Part shown: in pieces, positions 10,312 to 19,911 of the stretch
How positions within the stretch are numbered: position 1 is the stretch's first letter
Layout: the number at the start of each line of letters is the position of its first letter
From: Bacteroidetes bacterium ADurb.Bin037
GTDB lineage: Bacteria > Bacteroidota > Bacteroidia > Bacteroidales > UBA932
Direction of reading: 5' to 3'
DNA: 64,000 nt
NCBI GenBank assembly: GCA_002071175.1
Contig: MWER01000005.1
Span: 1 to 64,000 of the forward strand
Notes under the pieces: model-generated
The model's input: only the letters and a program-made list of their open reading frames with translations
Told to the model about the DNA's origin: nothing
Databases searched by the model: none
Made by a program: the position numbers and the translations under genes

Positions 10312-11648
10312 TTTTTAAAATATAGTTTAATGGCGGCAACCGCTTTGGGAGAAAGGACTATCATGGTAAATACCGTGCAGAATGCCATAAACGCAAAAGC
10401 AATGTCTATAATATCTACAACGGCTGTCAGTGGGATAACAGCACCCATGACCAATGTAGCAAGGAATAGATAATTGTAGTAATGTGCTCTGTGGGCGCCA
10501 AACAAAAAACCCGTACACTTGGTACCGTAATACGAATAGGAAAACATGGTGGAAAAAGCGAATACAAGCACTACTACCATCAACAGGTAAGTGCCCCATC
10601 CGGGGATGGAGCGTTCAAAGGATTCCATTACCATTTGCATTCCCTGCACATTGGATACGGTATATTGTGCATTGATCAGTACGGCAAGAGCTGTCAGGGT
10701 GCATACCAATCCCGAATCGATTGTAGGAGCTATCATGGCAACCAGTCCTTCCCTGACAGGTTCACTGTTACGGGAAGCACCATGCATCATCGTTGCGGTC
10801 CCTACTCCTGCTTCGTTCACAAATGCAGCCCGGCGTGCACCAATCACTATTACCGATCCGGCAAAGCCGCCTGCACCGGCTTTCAGATCGAAAGCATTGC
10901 TAAATATGGAACGAAACACATCCGGGACTACACCCAGGTTGGAAAAAATAATATACAAGACCAACAGAAAATAGAATCCTACCATAAAAGGTACGATTAG
11001 CGAGGCTACCTTTCCAATACGGCTGATACCTCCAAGCACAACAATCGAAACTATCCCCGCTATGCATATACCCACAATGAAACGCAAAAGGAGGGTGTTC
11101 TCTATTCCTGCAGGCGTGAAGACGACCGTCTGTAAAGCCTCGGTAAGTTGATTGGACTGCATCAGGCAAAAAGTCCCGATCATCCCAAAGAGGGAAAAAA
11201 GTACGGCCAGAGGCTTCCATTTCTTTCCCATACCTTCGGTTATCATATACATGGTTCCTCCCTGCATTTCTCCGGCACTGTCCTTTCCCTTGAACATCAC
11301 AGAAAGGGTACCTTCAAAAAACTTTGTAGCCATACCCAGGCAGGCACTTACCCACATCCAAAAAATAGCCCCGGGTCCGCCTATGGTTATGGCTACGGCG
11401 ACTCCCGATATGTTTCCCAATCCGACAGTAGCGGCAATGGCAGAAGTCAGGGCCTGAAAAGAACTCAATTGCCCGGATACGTTTTCTTCCTTTACTCCTA
11501 CAGCTTTAAGACCTTTTGTGTAATAGCGCAGGGGAATGAATCTGGAGCGGACCATAAAGAACAATCCGCCACCAATGAGGGTGATGAATAACGGCAGATT
11601 CAGCCATGAGCTGAAAGAATGCAGTGCATTGCCTATTGTTCTGAACAT
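10308..11648 (-). CDS. AGCS-family sodium:alanine/glycine symporter
   Basis: The 446-residue membrane protein has about eleven helices. Family motifs include AATVGLGNISGVAVAI near residue 75, MATKFFEGTLSV, and RAAFVNEAGVGTATMMHGA near 270. AGCS carriers import alanine or glycine with Na+, which fits an organism that maintains a sodium gradient with a decarboxylase pump and a Na+-type ATPase elsewhere in this window. It lies 3 nt after rpoD and overlaps argS by 4 nt. Confidence 0.9.
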   Translation of the reverse strand: MFRTIGNALHSFSSWLNLPLFITLIGGGLFFMVRSRFIPLRYYTKGLKAVGVKEENVSGQLSSFQALTSAIAATVGLGNISGVAVAITIGGPGAIFWMWVSACLGMATKFFEGTLSVMFKGKDSAGEMQGGTMYMITEGMGKKWKPLAVLFSLFGMIGTFCLMQSNQLTEALQTVVFTPAGIENTLLLRFIVGICIAGIVSIVVLGGISRIGKVASLIVPFMVGFYFLLVLYIIFSNLGVVPDVFRSIFSNAFDLKAGAGGFAGSVIVIGARRAAFVNEAGVGTATMMHGASRNSEPVREGLVAMIAPTIDSGLVCTLTALAVLINAQYTVSNVQGMQMVMESFERSIPGWGTYLLMVVVLVFAFSTMFSYSYYGTKCTGFLFGAHRAHYYNYLFLATLVMGAVIPLTAVVDIIDIAFAFMAFCTVFTMIVLSPKAVAAIKLYFKK

Positions 11649-11651
11649 AGA

Positions 11652-12512
11652 CTAACCCAGATAAGCTTTCAGTAATTTGCTACGGGCACTGTGACGCAAC
11701 CTGCGAATGGCCTTTTCCTTGATCTGCCGTACCCGTTCTCTTGTAAGCCCGAATTCTTCTCCTATCTCTTCCAACGTCATTTCCTGCGTGCCAATACCAA
11801 AGAAATATTTAATGATGTCTCTTTCCCTTTTAGATAATGTGGACAATGCCCGTTCTATCTCCTTGTTGAGACTTTCGTTTACCAGTCCGTAGTCGGCGTT
11901 TGGAGAATCGCTGTTTACCAACACATCCAAAAGGCTGTTATCTTCTCCGTCTACGAAAGGAGCATCTACCGATACATGTCGCCCCGACACACGAAGCGTA
12001 TCAGATATCTTTTCACTGGGAATATCCAGGATCTCTGATAATTCTTCGGGAGAAGGGACACGTTCGTGTTCCTGTTCAAATTTGGCAAGTGCCCTGTTTA
12101 TCTTATTTAGTGATCCAACCTGGTTCAGGGGCAGCCTTACGATACGGCTTTGCTCGGCAAGGGCCTGCAGTATCGATTGCCTGATCCACCATACAGCATA
12201 AGATATGAATTTAAAACCACGTGTCTCATCAAATTTTTCGGCAGCTTTAATCAAACCCAGGTTTCCCTCGTTAATCAGATCAGGCAGGCTAAGCCCTTGG
12301 TTTTGATACTGTTTTGCCACTGAAACAACAAACCTGAGATTTGCTCTTGTTAGTTTTTCAAGAGCATCCTGATCTCCCTTCCTGATCCGTTGTGCCAATT
12401 CAACTTCTTCCTCAACAGAGATCAGATCTTCCCTTCCGATTTCCTGCAAATATTTGTCCAGGGAAGCACTTTCCCTGTTTGTAATAGATTTTGTGATCTT
12501 TAATTGTCTCAT
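11652..12512 (-). CDS. rpoD: primary RNA polymerase sigma factor, Bacteroidetes type
   Basis: The 286-residue sigma-70 protein contains regions 1.2 ([16 protein letters not shown]), 2 ([31 protein letters not shown]), 3 and 4. Region 4 includes the helix-turn-helix [19 protein letters not shown]. It lacks the long acidic region 1.1 and the non-conserved insertion of proteobacterial RpoD, as expected for the Bacteroidetes primary sigma factor that recognises TTTG/TAnnTTTG promoters. The gene follows degP, but a hairpin with a T-rich tail separates them, so expression probably needs its own promoter or read-through. Confidence 0.95.
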   Translation of the reverse strand: MRQLKITKSITNRESASLDKYLQEIGREDLISVEEEVELAQRIRKGDQDALEKLTRANLRFVVSVAKQYQNQGLSLPDLINEGNLGLIKAAEKFDETRGFKFISYAVWWIRQSILQALAEQSRIVRLPLNQVGSLNKINRALAKFEQEHERVPSPEELSEILDIPSEKISDTLRVSGRHVSVDAPFVDGEDNSLLDVLVNSDSPNADYGLVNESLNKEIERALSTLSKRERDIIKYFFGIGTQEMTLEEIGEEFGLTRERVRQIKEKAIRRLRHSARSKLLKAYLG

Positions 12513-12533
12513 CCGCGATAAAAAATAAATAAA

Positions 12534-12561
12534 CTGCCCTCTTATATACGTAAAAGGGCAG
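12534..12561 (-). terminator. rho-independent terminator after degP, in the rpoD leader
   Basis: On the minus strand, CTGCCCT (12561-12555) pairs with AGGGCAG (12540-12534) around a 14-nt loop. A T-rich tract (TTTATTTATTTTTTA, from 12533 downward) follows. The hairpin ends 21 nt before the rpoD start codon, so it could equally work as an attenuator controlling read-through into rpoD. Confidence 0.6.
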
Positions 12562-12595
12562 CTTTAGTTTCAAATTTGGCTACAAAAATGAAAAA

Positions 12596-14044
12596 TTAAT
12601 TGCCTAATGCATAATAATACACCGATCCGTCCGGATATTTACCTTCGATCAATATGCCACGTTGTGCCGATTGTATGGCCAGGGCCAATTGTTGCACCGT
12701 AGCTACCGGCTTCTGGTTAACATGTGTGATAACGAACCCCTTACGGATCCCGGCTTCTTTAAATTTGCCTTCATTGACGGAAATCACTTCTATACCTGCA
12801 CGGATCTTCAACCTATCCTTTACCTCTTTTCCTGCAGGACGCAACTGAGCTCCCAGGAAATTGGTGATATTTCCGTCACTTTCCTGTAACAGTTCCGTAT
12901 TTCCCGACTGATTTTGCAATGTAGCCGTTACTTCTACCTGCTTATTATCCCTGAGCAACAATAGCTTGACCTTATCTCCGGGGCTCAACCGGCTAATCTG
13001 TTCTTGTACCGATGTTCCGGAGTTTACAGCCACATCCCCCACTTCAAGCAGGATATCGCCCGCTTTCACCCCTGCCTTTTGAGCAGCACCGCCTTCCATC
13101 AATTGATGGATATAGACGCCCCTGATCTCTTTAATGTCCTTTTCCTTTGCCAGGTCACCAGTAATATCCTGCATGGTTATGCCAAGCAGGGCACGTTGTA
13201 CGATCCCGTATTTACGAATATCGTCCACAACCTTGCGGGCAATGGTGCTTGGCACTGCAAAGGAATAGCCCGAAAAAGATCCGGTGCGTGTGGCAATAGC
13301 CGTATTGATACCCACCAATTCTCCTTTTGCATTGACAAGTGCACCTCCTGAATTGCCCGGATTAACGGCGGCATCGGTCTGAATGAACGCCTCAATCTTA
13401 AAATCCTCGTCATAAGAAGGCAAGCTCCGGCCTTTGGCACTTACAATGCCGGCCGTGATCGTTGAACGCAATTCATAGGGATTGCCTATGGCTATGACCC
13501 ATTGTCCCAGGCGAAGTGCATCGGAGTCCCCGAAGTCCAGATGAGGCAGGTCCGTCGCCTCGATCTTGAGCAACGCTATATCGGTAGCCGGGTCCTTGCC
13601 TATGACCCTGCCCTCGTACTGACGTTTATCATCCAGCGTTACAACGACTTCGTCGGCCCCTTCAATAACGTGTGTGGCTGTGATAATATACCCGTCGGAG
13701 GAGATAATGACCCCCGATCCGGATCCCACTTGAGGCCGTGGTTGCAGTGAAGGAGACCCGTATCCGAAAAAAAAGTCGAAAAGGCTCTGGGGACCTTGAA
13801 TCTGTTGTCCGATCTTAACGACCTTAACGTGTACCACTGCCTTTACACCCGTTTCTGCAGCATACGTAAAGTCAGGATATTGCACTTCCGGCAATGAGAC
13901 CTTTTTAATAACAGGTTGCTGTCCCGTTGTTACGTAAACACTTTCAATATTTTCTTTTTTTCCGGCAAAATGGTTAACCAATAATGTGGCTCCTGTACTG
14001 ATCAATGCCGTAACTACGATAATGAGTCCGATTTTTCTTTTCAT
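12596..14044 (-). CDS. degP: DegP/HtrA (Do) periplasmic serine protease
   Basis: The 482-residue protein starts with an uncleaved-type or signal anchor helix (residues 5-25) and would act in the periplasm on misfolded envelope proteins. The trypsin-like domain shows the full triad: His125 in THVIEG, Asp155 in DPATDIALLK, and Ser232 in NPGNSGGALVN. Two PDZ domains follow, the first around GVYIHQLMEGGAAQKAGVKAG and the second around GIEVISVNEGKFKEAGIRKG. It is the first gene of the minus-strand group and is separated from rpoD by a terminator-like hairpin. Its start is 63 bp from dapF, on the divergent strand. Confidence 0.94.
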   Translation of the reverse strand: MKRKIGLIIVVTALISTGATLLVNHFAGKKENIESVYVTTGQQPVIKKVSLPEVQYPDFTYAAETGVKAVVHVKVVKIGQQIQGPQSLFDFFFGYGSPSLQPRPQVGSGSGVIISSDGYIITATHVIEGADEVVVTLDDKRQYEGRVIGKDPATDIALLKIEATDLPHLDFGDSDALRLGQWVIAIGNPYELRSTITAGIVSAKGRSLPSYDEDFKIEAFIQTDAAVNPGNSGGALVNAKGELVGINTAIATRTGSFSGYSFAVPSTIARKVVDDIRKYGIVQRALLGITMQDITGDLAKEKDIKEIRGVYIHQLMEGGAAQKAGVKAGDILLEVGDVAVNSGTSVQEQISRLSPGDKVKLLLLRDNKQVEVTATLQNQSGNTELLQESDGNITNFLGAQLRPAGKEVKDRLKIRAGIEVISVNEGKFKEAGIRKGFVITHVNQKPVATVQQLALAIQSAQRGILIEGKYPDGSVYYYALGN

Positions 14045-14069
14045 ATATTAATATCTCTTTAAATTTAAC

Positions 14070-14077
14070 TACTTTTG
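14070..14077 (+). promoter_or_regulatory. -7 element for dapF
   Basis: TACTTTTG matches TAnnTTTG and lies 30 nt before the ATG at 14108. No convincing TTTG is present at -33. The position between the divergent degP and dapF starts supports it. Confidence 0.4.
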
Positions 14078-14107
14078 ATAGGAATATTTCAAAATTCATA
14101 CCAATTC

Positions 14108-14899
14108 ATGAAACTGCCATTTTGTAAATACCACGGAGCCGGAAATGACTTTATTCTGATAGATAACATGTCAGGAGATCACCAGTTATCAGGGAATCAG
14201 ATCAATACTATGTGTCACAGACGTTTTGGCATAGGTGCCGACGGATTGATGCTGATTGAGTCAGCTCCACTGCCCTACAGCTACTCAATGAATTTTTACA
14301 ATTCTGACGGAACGGCAGGTACTATGTGCGGTAACGGAGGACGTTGTCTTGTTGCTTTTGCAGAAAGCCTGGGTCTGAAAGACCATTTTTTCTATTCCAT
14401 AGACGGAGCTCATAGGGCATATATCTTGGAAAAATCAGGCAACTACACAAAAGTACGCTTAGAGCTGAACGATGTGGAAGGAGTAAGGAATTACGACGGA
14501 AACAGTTTTGTCGTAGACACCGGTTCCCTGCATCTTGTCAAATTCGTATCGGATGTTCAGGCAGTCGATGTGGCCTCTGAGGGAAAATTCTGGAGATGGC
14601 ACAAGGATTTTGGAAAGGAAGGTATTAATGTGAATTTTGTAGAGATATTGGATCGGGGATATCTGTTTGTACGGACTTTTGAAAGAGGAGTGGAAGACGA
14701 AACATGGGCTTGCGGAACGGGTTCGACGGCAGCCGCTATTGCCACGTCGGTTTTTACGGGAAACGATCTTACCCGTTGGTTCATACAGACAAAAGGAGGT
14801 AATCTGGAAGTCGAATTTCAAAAAAAAGACAACTCTTTCAGAGATGTTTTCCTGACAGGAGGTGCTGTCAGGGTTTTTGAGGGCGAGGTGGAAATATAG
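14108..14899 (+). CDS. dapF: diaminopimelate epimerase
   Basis: This 263-residue enzyme interconverts LL- and meso-diaminopimelate for lysine and peptidoglycan synthesis, so it works with the lysA product encoded at 24.3-25.5 kb. The two catalytic cysteines are visible: Cys74 in MCGNGGRC and Cys202 in WACGTGSTA. The N-terminal FCKYHGAGNDFILID is the family signature. I chose ATG 14108 because this signature begins there and the 11 codons upstream are not conserved in type. The last 32 bp overlap the convergent yggS-type gene. Confidence 0.95.
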   Translation: MKLPFCKYHGAGNDFILIDNMSGDHQLSGNQINTMCHRRFGIGADGLMLIESAPLPYSYSMNFYNSDGTAGTMCGNGGRCLVAFAESLGLKDHFFYSIDGAHRAYILEKSGNYTKVRLELNDVEGVRNYDGNSFVVDTGSLHLVKFVSDVQAVDVASEGKFWRWHKDFGKEGINVNFVEILDRGYLFVRTFERGVEDETWACGTGSTAAAIATSVFTGNDLTRWFIQTKGGNLEVEFQKKDNSFRDVFLTGGAVRVFEGEVEI

Positions 14900-15527
14900 C
14901 GCTGCCTACGCGTACCATGGTACTGCCTTCTTCCAAGGCAATATCAAAGTCGCCTGTCATTCCCATGGAACAATGTACAAAAGCCTGATCCCCGGCAAAA
15001 GGGCCGGCTTTGAAGGTGTCGAAAAGGCTTCTGAGCATCCTGAACTCATTTCTTACCAATTCTTTGTCATCGGTGAAGGTAGCCATTCCCATCAGACCGC
15101 AGATCCTCACGTTAGGTAAGGACAAGCGGAAAACGGCAGATAACTCTGCGGGCGAAAAACCATGTTTTGTATCTTCCCTGGCAATATGTACCTGTAAAAG
15201 TATGTCCTGAATTATACCCAATTGCCGGGCATATACCTGAATGGCGTTCAAAAGCCTTATCCTGTCAACCGACTGGATAAGCACTGCATTTCCCACCACT
15301 TCTTTGACCTTGTTTGTCTGCAAATGTCCAATGAAATGCCATTGTATATCATCCGGCAATAGGGGGATCTTCTGCAGCATTTCCCGGGAACGGTTCTCTC
15401 CAAAAATATGTTGTCCGGCATTGTATGCCTCAAGTATCAGGGATATGGGCTGCAGTTTTGAGACAGCCACCAAGGATACTTCACCCGGGATCCTTTCACG
15501 CAATCGTTTCAAATTCCCGGCAATCAT
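14868..15527 (-). CDS. YggS/PROSC-family PLP-binding protein
   Basis: The 219-residue protein has the fold-type III barrel alone, without the C-terminal domain of alanine racemase. The PLP lysine lies in SLVAVSKLQP (Lys25). FGENRSREM, WHFIGHLQTNKVK and the phosphate-binding SMGMTGDFDIALEEGSTMVRVG complete the family pattern. Members bind PLP and maintain its homeostasis rather than catalyse a known reaction. It overlaps yidC by 1 nt and ends inside the 3' end of dapF, so it is the last gene of the DUF349-yidC unit. Confidence 0.92.
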   Translation of the reverse strand: MIAGNLKRLRERIPGEVSLVAVSKLQPISLILEAYNAGQHIFGENRSREMLQKIPLLPDDIQWHFIGHLQTNKVKEVVGNAVLIQSVDRIRLLNAIQVYARQLGIIQDILLQVHIAREDTKHGFSPAELSAVFRLSLPNVRICGLMGMATFTDDKELVRNEFRMLRSLFDTFKAGPFAGDQAFVHCSMGMTGDFDIALEEGSTMVRVGSAIFPPRPQKP

Positions 15528-17371
15528 TATCTTTTGTTCCTCATCTGCTGTTGCTGTCGGCGTTGCATTTCTTCCAACCTCTGCTGGAATTTGGATTTTT
15601 TGACCACGGCAGGCGCCTTGTCAGCTTTTTCTTTTAGTTTTTTGTACAATTTTTCCTCATCCACAAAGAATCTCTTGATCACCCATGTTTGTAACATGGT
15701 GATCAGGTTGGAAAGCAGGTAATAATAACTTAGAGCAGACGAAAGGTTGTTACAAACGACCAACATCATCAAAGGCATGAAATAAAGCATCATACCCTGC
15801 ATTCCAGGCATTTGCTGATCGGCAGACTGCTGTTTCATGTTCATTCTGGAGTAGAAGAACATAGAAAGAGCCATTAACAAAGCAAAGAGGCTCACATGAT
15901 CTCCGTAAAGAGGTATTTTAAAGGGAAGATTCAGAATGGAATCGTATCCGCTAAGATCATCCGCCCAGAGAAAAGGTTCCTGTCGTAATTCAATGGATCC
16001 GGGGAAAAACCGGAACATGGCAAAAAGAATGGGCATCTGGAACAACATGGGCCAGCATCCCCCCATGACATTGACTCCTGTTTTCCTGTATAAGGCCATG
16101 GTTTCCTGCTGTTTTTTCATGGCATCTTCTTTCTTGGGATACTTGGCATTGATCTTGTCAATCTCGGGTTTGAGCACACGCATCTTGACCGACGACATAT
16201 GGGATTTGAAGGTAAAGGGGGATATGATCAGCTTTATGAAAATGGTCATTATCAAAATAATAAGACCAAAATTACTGATAAACCTGTTCAAGAAATTAAA
16301 GATCGGGATGATCAGAAAACGGTTGATCCAATTGATCAGAAATCCGCCCAGGGGAATGATCTGTTCAAATGACCGGTCGTAAGCCTTTAAGGAATAAAAA
16401 CCGTTGGGGCCGAAATAAAATTGTAGCTGTATGCTCTGCTCGGGTGCTGCCTGATAAGGGATTTGCATATATGCCCGGCAATTCATCAGCAGGGTGTCTG
16501 CATTTTCAGGCTCGTAAAAACGGAATGATATATCCCCGCTGTTGAAACTGTCATCTGCTATAATAATTGCAGAAAAGAATTGCTGCTGAAAAGCCACCCA
16601 TTCCACACGCGTTTTAAGCGATTCACCGGCATTAGGCTTCCTCAGACCAAGTTTTTCAACATCTTTGGTATTCGGATATTTGTAGGCAATGGTAGAATAG
16701 TTCTTTTCGTTGTTAAAGCCTTTTTCAAGGTGACGTATGTCCACCGTCCAGTCCAGATCAAGTTGTGTTACGTTCCTGGGAATGAAGCGATCCATCCCCA
16801 CCAGGTTTATGCTCAGATTCAGCAGGTGTGAATCCTCTTCCAGAGTATATACGTACTCAATGTAGGAACCCTTGTCAAAATAGAGAGAGAAGGTTATCAG
16901 ATTTCCCTCCGTAACATTGTTGGGGATAAAGAAAAAATCGTCTGTATTGATCTGTTCTCCGGCATAAAGGTCCAACATCAGTTTATTGGATGGACCATTG
17001 AAGAAGATCAGGCTGTCTCCCTGGTATGTCTTGAAATTCTTTATCTGAACACTATACGGTTGTCCTCCCTTATTGGTAAAGGTGATCCGGAGCTTGTTAT
17101 TCTCCAACACGTGCAGGGATTCGGTACCTTCCAGTGACCGGTTCAGATAGGCATTGGAATATGTACCGGTCCTAGTATCAGCTGCTTGCGGTATAGGAAC
17201 AGAATCGTTTGCCTTTTCATGACGGATCGCTTCCATTGCCTCCTGCCGGGCAATCGAATCGCGTACAGACTGTTCTCTTTGTTGCTGCTTGGCCACTTTG
17301 GAATTGTACAGGCTGAACGCTATCAATATAATGCCGATCAGCAAAATGGCCCAAATCGTATTTTTATTCAT
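15527..17371 (-). CDS. yidC: membrane protein insertase YidC/Oxa1
   Basis: The 614-residue insertase has an N-terminal anchor (IWAILLIGIILIAFSLYN), a large periplasmic beta domain of about 300 residues and a C-terminal Oxa1 core from about residue 360. The core includes PFTFKSHMSSVKMRVLKPEID and GVNVMGGCWPMLFQMPILFAM. It inserts inner-membrane proteins alone or with SecYEG. The lysine/arginine-rich, glutamine-rich C-terminus (RRQQQQMRNKR) may contact ribosomes. The gene overlaps the DUF349 gene by 8 nt and yggS by 1 nt. Confidence 0.96.
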   Translation of the reverse strand: MNKNTIWAILLIGIILIAFSLYNSKVAKQQQREQSVRDSIARQEAMEAIRHEKANDSVPIPQAADTRTGTYSNAYLNRSLEGTESLHVLENNKLRITFTNKGGQPYSVQIKNFKTYQGDSLIFFNGPSNKLMLDLYAGEQINTDDFFFIPNNVTEGNLITFSLYFDKGSYIEYVYTLEEDSHLLNLSINLVGMDRFIPRNVTQLDLDWTVDIRHLEKGFNNEKNYSTIAYKYPNTKDVEKLGLRKPNAGESLKTRVEWVAFQQQFFSAIIIADDSFNSGDISFRFYEPENADTLLMNCRAYMQIPYQAAPEQSIQLQFYFGPNGFYSLKAYDRSFEQIIPLGGFLINWINRFLIIPIFNFLNRFISNFGLIILIMTIFIKLIISPFTFKSHMSSVKMRVLKPEIDKINAKYPKKEDAMKKQQETMALYRKTGVNVMGGCWPMLFQMPILFAMFRFFPGSIELRQEPFLWADDLSGYDSILNLPFKIPLYGDHVSLFALLMALSMFFYSRMNMKQQSADQQMPGMQGMMLYFMPLMMLVVCNNLSSALSYYYLLSNLITMLQTWVIKRFFVDEEKLYKKLKEKADKAPAVVKKSKFQQRLEEMQRRQQQQMRNKR

Positions 17372-19133
17372 TGTCTTCCAGGTGTTTGATCTTCACTTCC
17401 AATTCTCCAAGTTCCCGTTTGGCATCTTCTATTTTTTTGCATGTATCGGCAATAATCTTATCTGCATTTCTGGATTTGGCAAAGAATCCCATATTGTTTT
17501 CCCAAACAGTGATTTCCGATTCAAGCTGGCGGAAACGTTGTATGAGCTTGTCACGACCGCTGCGGGATTCATCGGAACGCCCCCGGCTAGTGCGGTAAGT
17601 ACCACGTCTTTCGGAAACGGCTGGACCCAGATGTCCAAAATGCTTGTTGATAAGGTTCCTGTATTCATTCTGTATCCGGTCTTTATCTTTGCTCGGTACA
17701 AATCCTATCTTGTTCCACCTGTTCTGGAATTCACGCATCACAGCCGGTAGGTTGTCAATGCCGGAAGGATCGAAAGAAGCCAGATCTTTCAACAGGGCTT
17801 CCTTGGCAACCAGGTTCTCTTCGTAAGAAATTTCAATCCTCGAAAAATGCTCGGCCTTACGGGTAAAAAAGACATCACAGGCTGTACGGAACCGTTTCCA
17901 GATTGTTTCTGCCTGTTTTCGGGGAACGGGACCAATTTCTTTCCACTGTTTCTGAAAATGTATGAGCTGATCCGTTGTACGTCTCCAGTCATCGCTCATA
18001 TTTATGGCTTCTGCCTGTTCGCAAAGTGCTATCTTGCGATCCAGGTTTTCCTGCATATCCTTTTTGAAACGTGAGTAGAATTCACGTTTATCGCCATAAA
18101 ACTTGTCGCATGCGGCACGGAACCGGTCATAAACTTTCTGGTTTTCCTTTTTAGTGGCAAACCCGATTGTCCTCCATTCCTTTTGCAGAGCTTCCAGATC
18201 TTTTGCTTTTTTATTCCAGTTTACGTCATCGGCATCTATTTCCTGAACTATGAACTCTGCTTTTTCACATAGTATTATTTTTGCTTCGAGATTCTGCTTT
18301 TGAATCTTTTTTTGCTCCTCAAAGTAATCCTGGTGCCGTTTGTTAATGGCCGTAGTACTCTTTTTAAAACGTTCCCACATGGGTTCCCGCAACTCACGGG
18401 CAATCGGGCCTGTTTCACGCCATTCTTCGTGCAGCTTTTGCAATTTATGGAAAGCAGAAACTACGTTTGGCTCATCAACCAGTGCCTCTGCCTTTTGGCA
18501 TAGCACTTCCTTGATCTCCTGGTTACGTTTAAAATCAAGATCCCTTAATTCGTTGTTGATCTTAACATAATCATAAAACTTTTCAACGTAATGCTGGTAG
18601 GTCTCCCAGATATCTTTTGTTCTGGACAACGGAACCGGACCAACCTCTTTCCAACGGAGCTGTAACGCTCTGAACTCGGGAAAAGTATGATTGATATCCT
18701 CCTGCTTTTCCAATAATGATTTAATACCTTCAATAATGGTAAGCTTTTCTTCCAGATTCCTTTCTTTTTGCAATTCAATATTTCGTAAAAGGTCAGCCCG
18801 AAGGACCTTATAGCGGGCATACAATTTTTTGAACGCAGTCTCTTCCGAACTCTCCTGAACCAGCTCCGGAGTCTCCTGGTCCGGGACTGCCAGAGGTTGA
18901 TCTTTTTTGAGCAATTTATAGAAAGAAGACTTGATGATATCCGCGTTTTTGTGCATTTCTGTTTTGTCTTCAGCTTCTATAAGTCGCTCAAATTCAGCAA
19001 GAAGCTCAGAAATAGTCATAGACGAATAATCTATGACCTCTGAATGTCGGGTAGATTCGACAACTTCATTTTTTTGCGGTTTTGTGTTGTCGAATTGCTC
19101 TTCGGGAGCAGAGTTGTTCTTTTCAGGATCCAT
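17364..19133 (-). CDS. DUF349 helical repeat protein
   Basis: The 589-residue, highly charged, all-helical protein contains five DUF349 repeats of about 70-75 residues. Each is marked by a motif such as LQLRWKEVGPVP, LHEEWRETGPIA, LQKEWRTIGFAT, FQKQWKEIGPVP or FQNRWNKIGFVP, followed by a charged helix. The first 90 residues are acidic and low in complexity. There is no signal peptide, so it is probably cytoplasmic. The biochemical role of the family is not settled. It is the first gene of the operon with yidC and yggS and has its own -7 element. Confidence 0.85.
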   Translation of the reverse strand: MDPEKNNSAPEEQFDNTKPQKNEVVESTRHSEVIDYSSMTISELLAEFERLIEAEDKTEMHKNADIIKSSFYKLLKKDQPLAVPDQETPELVQESSEETAFKKLYARYKVLRADLLRNIELQKERNLEEKLTIIEGIKSLLEKQEDINHTFPEFRALQLRWKEVGPVPLSRTKDIWETYQHYVEKFYDYVKINNELRDLDFKRNQEIKEVLCQKAEALVDEPNVVSAFHKLQKLHEEWRETGPIARELREPMWERFKKSTTAINKRHQDYFEEQKKIQKQNLEAKIILCEKAEFIVQEIDADDVNWNKKAKDLEALQKEWRTIGFATKKENQKVYDRFRAACDKFYGDKREFYSRFKKDMQENLDRKIALCEQAEAINMSDDWRRTTDQLIHFQKQWKEIGPVPRKQAETIWKRFRTACDVFFTRKAEHFSRIEISYEENLVAKEALLKDLASFDPSGIDNLPAVMREFQNRWNKIGFVPSKDKDRIQNEYRNLINKHFGHLGPAVSERRGTYRTSRGRSDESRSGRDKLIQRFRQLESEITVWENNMGFFAKSRNADKIIADTCKKIEDAKRELGELEVKIKHLEDNE

Positions 19134-19168
19134 TGTAGTACTAGAAAGGAATTAGTGTTTATAGCCTG

Positions 19169-19176
19169 CAAATGTA
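19169..19176 (-). promoter_or_regulatory. -7 element for the DUF349-yidC-yggS operon
   Basis: On the minus strand TACATTTG matches TAnnTTTG and lies 35 nt upstream of the ATG at 19133. The -33 box is not clear. Confidence 0.45.
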
Positions 19177-19206
19177 ATGAAAAACTCAGATATATTGAAT
19201 AATGAT

Positions 19207-19214
19207 TAATTTTG
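19207..19214 (+). promoter_or_regulatory. -7 element for trmD, very close to the start codon
   Basis: TAATTTTG matches TAnnTTTG but ends only 7 nt before the trmD ATG at 19222. Transcription from it would give an almost leaderless mRNA. It is back to back with the minus-strand -7 element at 19169-19176. Confidence 0.35.
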
Positions 19215-19221
19215 TCTCACT

Positions 19222-19911
19222 ATGAGAATTGATATCATCACAGTGCTTCCCGAATTGCTGAAAAGCCCCCTATCCTATTCCATTATCAAAAGGGCCCGGG
19301 ATAAATCACTGGCCGAGATCGTCATACATGATCTGCGCCGGTACGGCAAAGGAAAATACAGACAAGTGGATGACTATTCCTTCGGAGGAGATGCCGGAAT
19401 GGTATTGATGATCGAACCGGTCTGCCGGCTGATGGAAGAATTGAAAAAAGAACGCCCTTACGATGAAATCATATATACATCTCCCGACGGTGTCCCATTT
19501 AACCAGAAAGAAGCCAACAGGATCTCCTGCCTGAAGAACATCATAATCCTGTGCGGCCATTACAAAGGAGTGGACCAGCGGATCCGCGATCACCTGATCA
19601 CCAAGGAAATATCTATAGGCGATTACGTGTTGAGCGGAGGGGAACTGGCAGCTGCGGTGATCACCGATGCTGTAGTCAGGCTCCTGCCGGGTGCACTTAA
19701 TGACGAAACCTCTGCCCTTACGGACAGTTTCCAGGATGATTTGCTGGCTCCTCCGGTTTATACCCGTCCGTCCGAATTCATGGGCTGGAAAGTTCCCGAT
19801 GTGCTACTGAGCGGCAATCCGGAAAAGATCCGTCAGTGGCAGGAAGAAAAAAGTCTTGACCGTACTGAACGGCTCAGACCTGATCTGTTGCACAATACTG
19901 ACAACGGTTAA
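19222..19911 (+). CDS. trmD: tRNA (guanine-N1)-methyltransferase TrmD
   Basis: This 229-residue SPOUT methyltransferase methylates G37 of tRNAs to prevent frameshifting. The trefoil-knot SAM-binding segment is clear ([14 protein letters not shown] near residue 110; [15 protein letters not shown] near 133). [13 protein letters not shown] near 52 is the other family motif. It stands alone rather than in the rpsP-rimM-rplS operon common in other phyla. The last 4 bp overlap the convergent iron-sulfur protein gene. Confidence 0.95.
   Translation: MRIDIITVLPELLKSPLSYSIIKRARDKSLAEIVIHDLRRYGKGKYRQVDDYSFGGDAGMVLMIEPVCRLMEELKKERPYDEIIYTSPDGVPFNQKEANRISCLKNIIILCGHYKGVDQRIRDHLITKEISIGDYVLSGGELAAAVITDAVVRLLPGALNDETSALTDSFQDDLLAPPVYTRPSEFMGWKVPDVLLSGNPEKIRQWQEEKSLDRTERLRPDLLHNTDNG

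Noticed and set aside
17364..19133. DUF349 repeats considered as a recombination or phase-variation repeat at the DNA level
   Set aside because: The repeats are diverged protein repeats, with no near-identical DNA copies.
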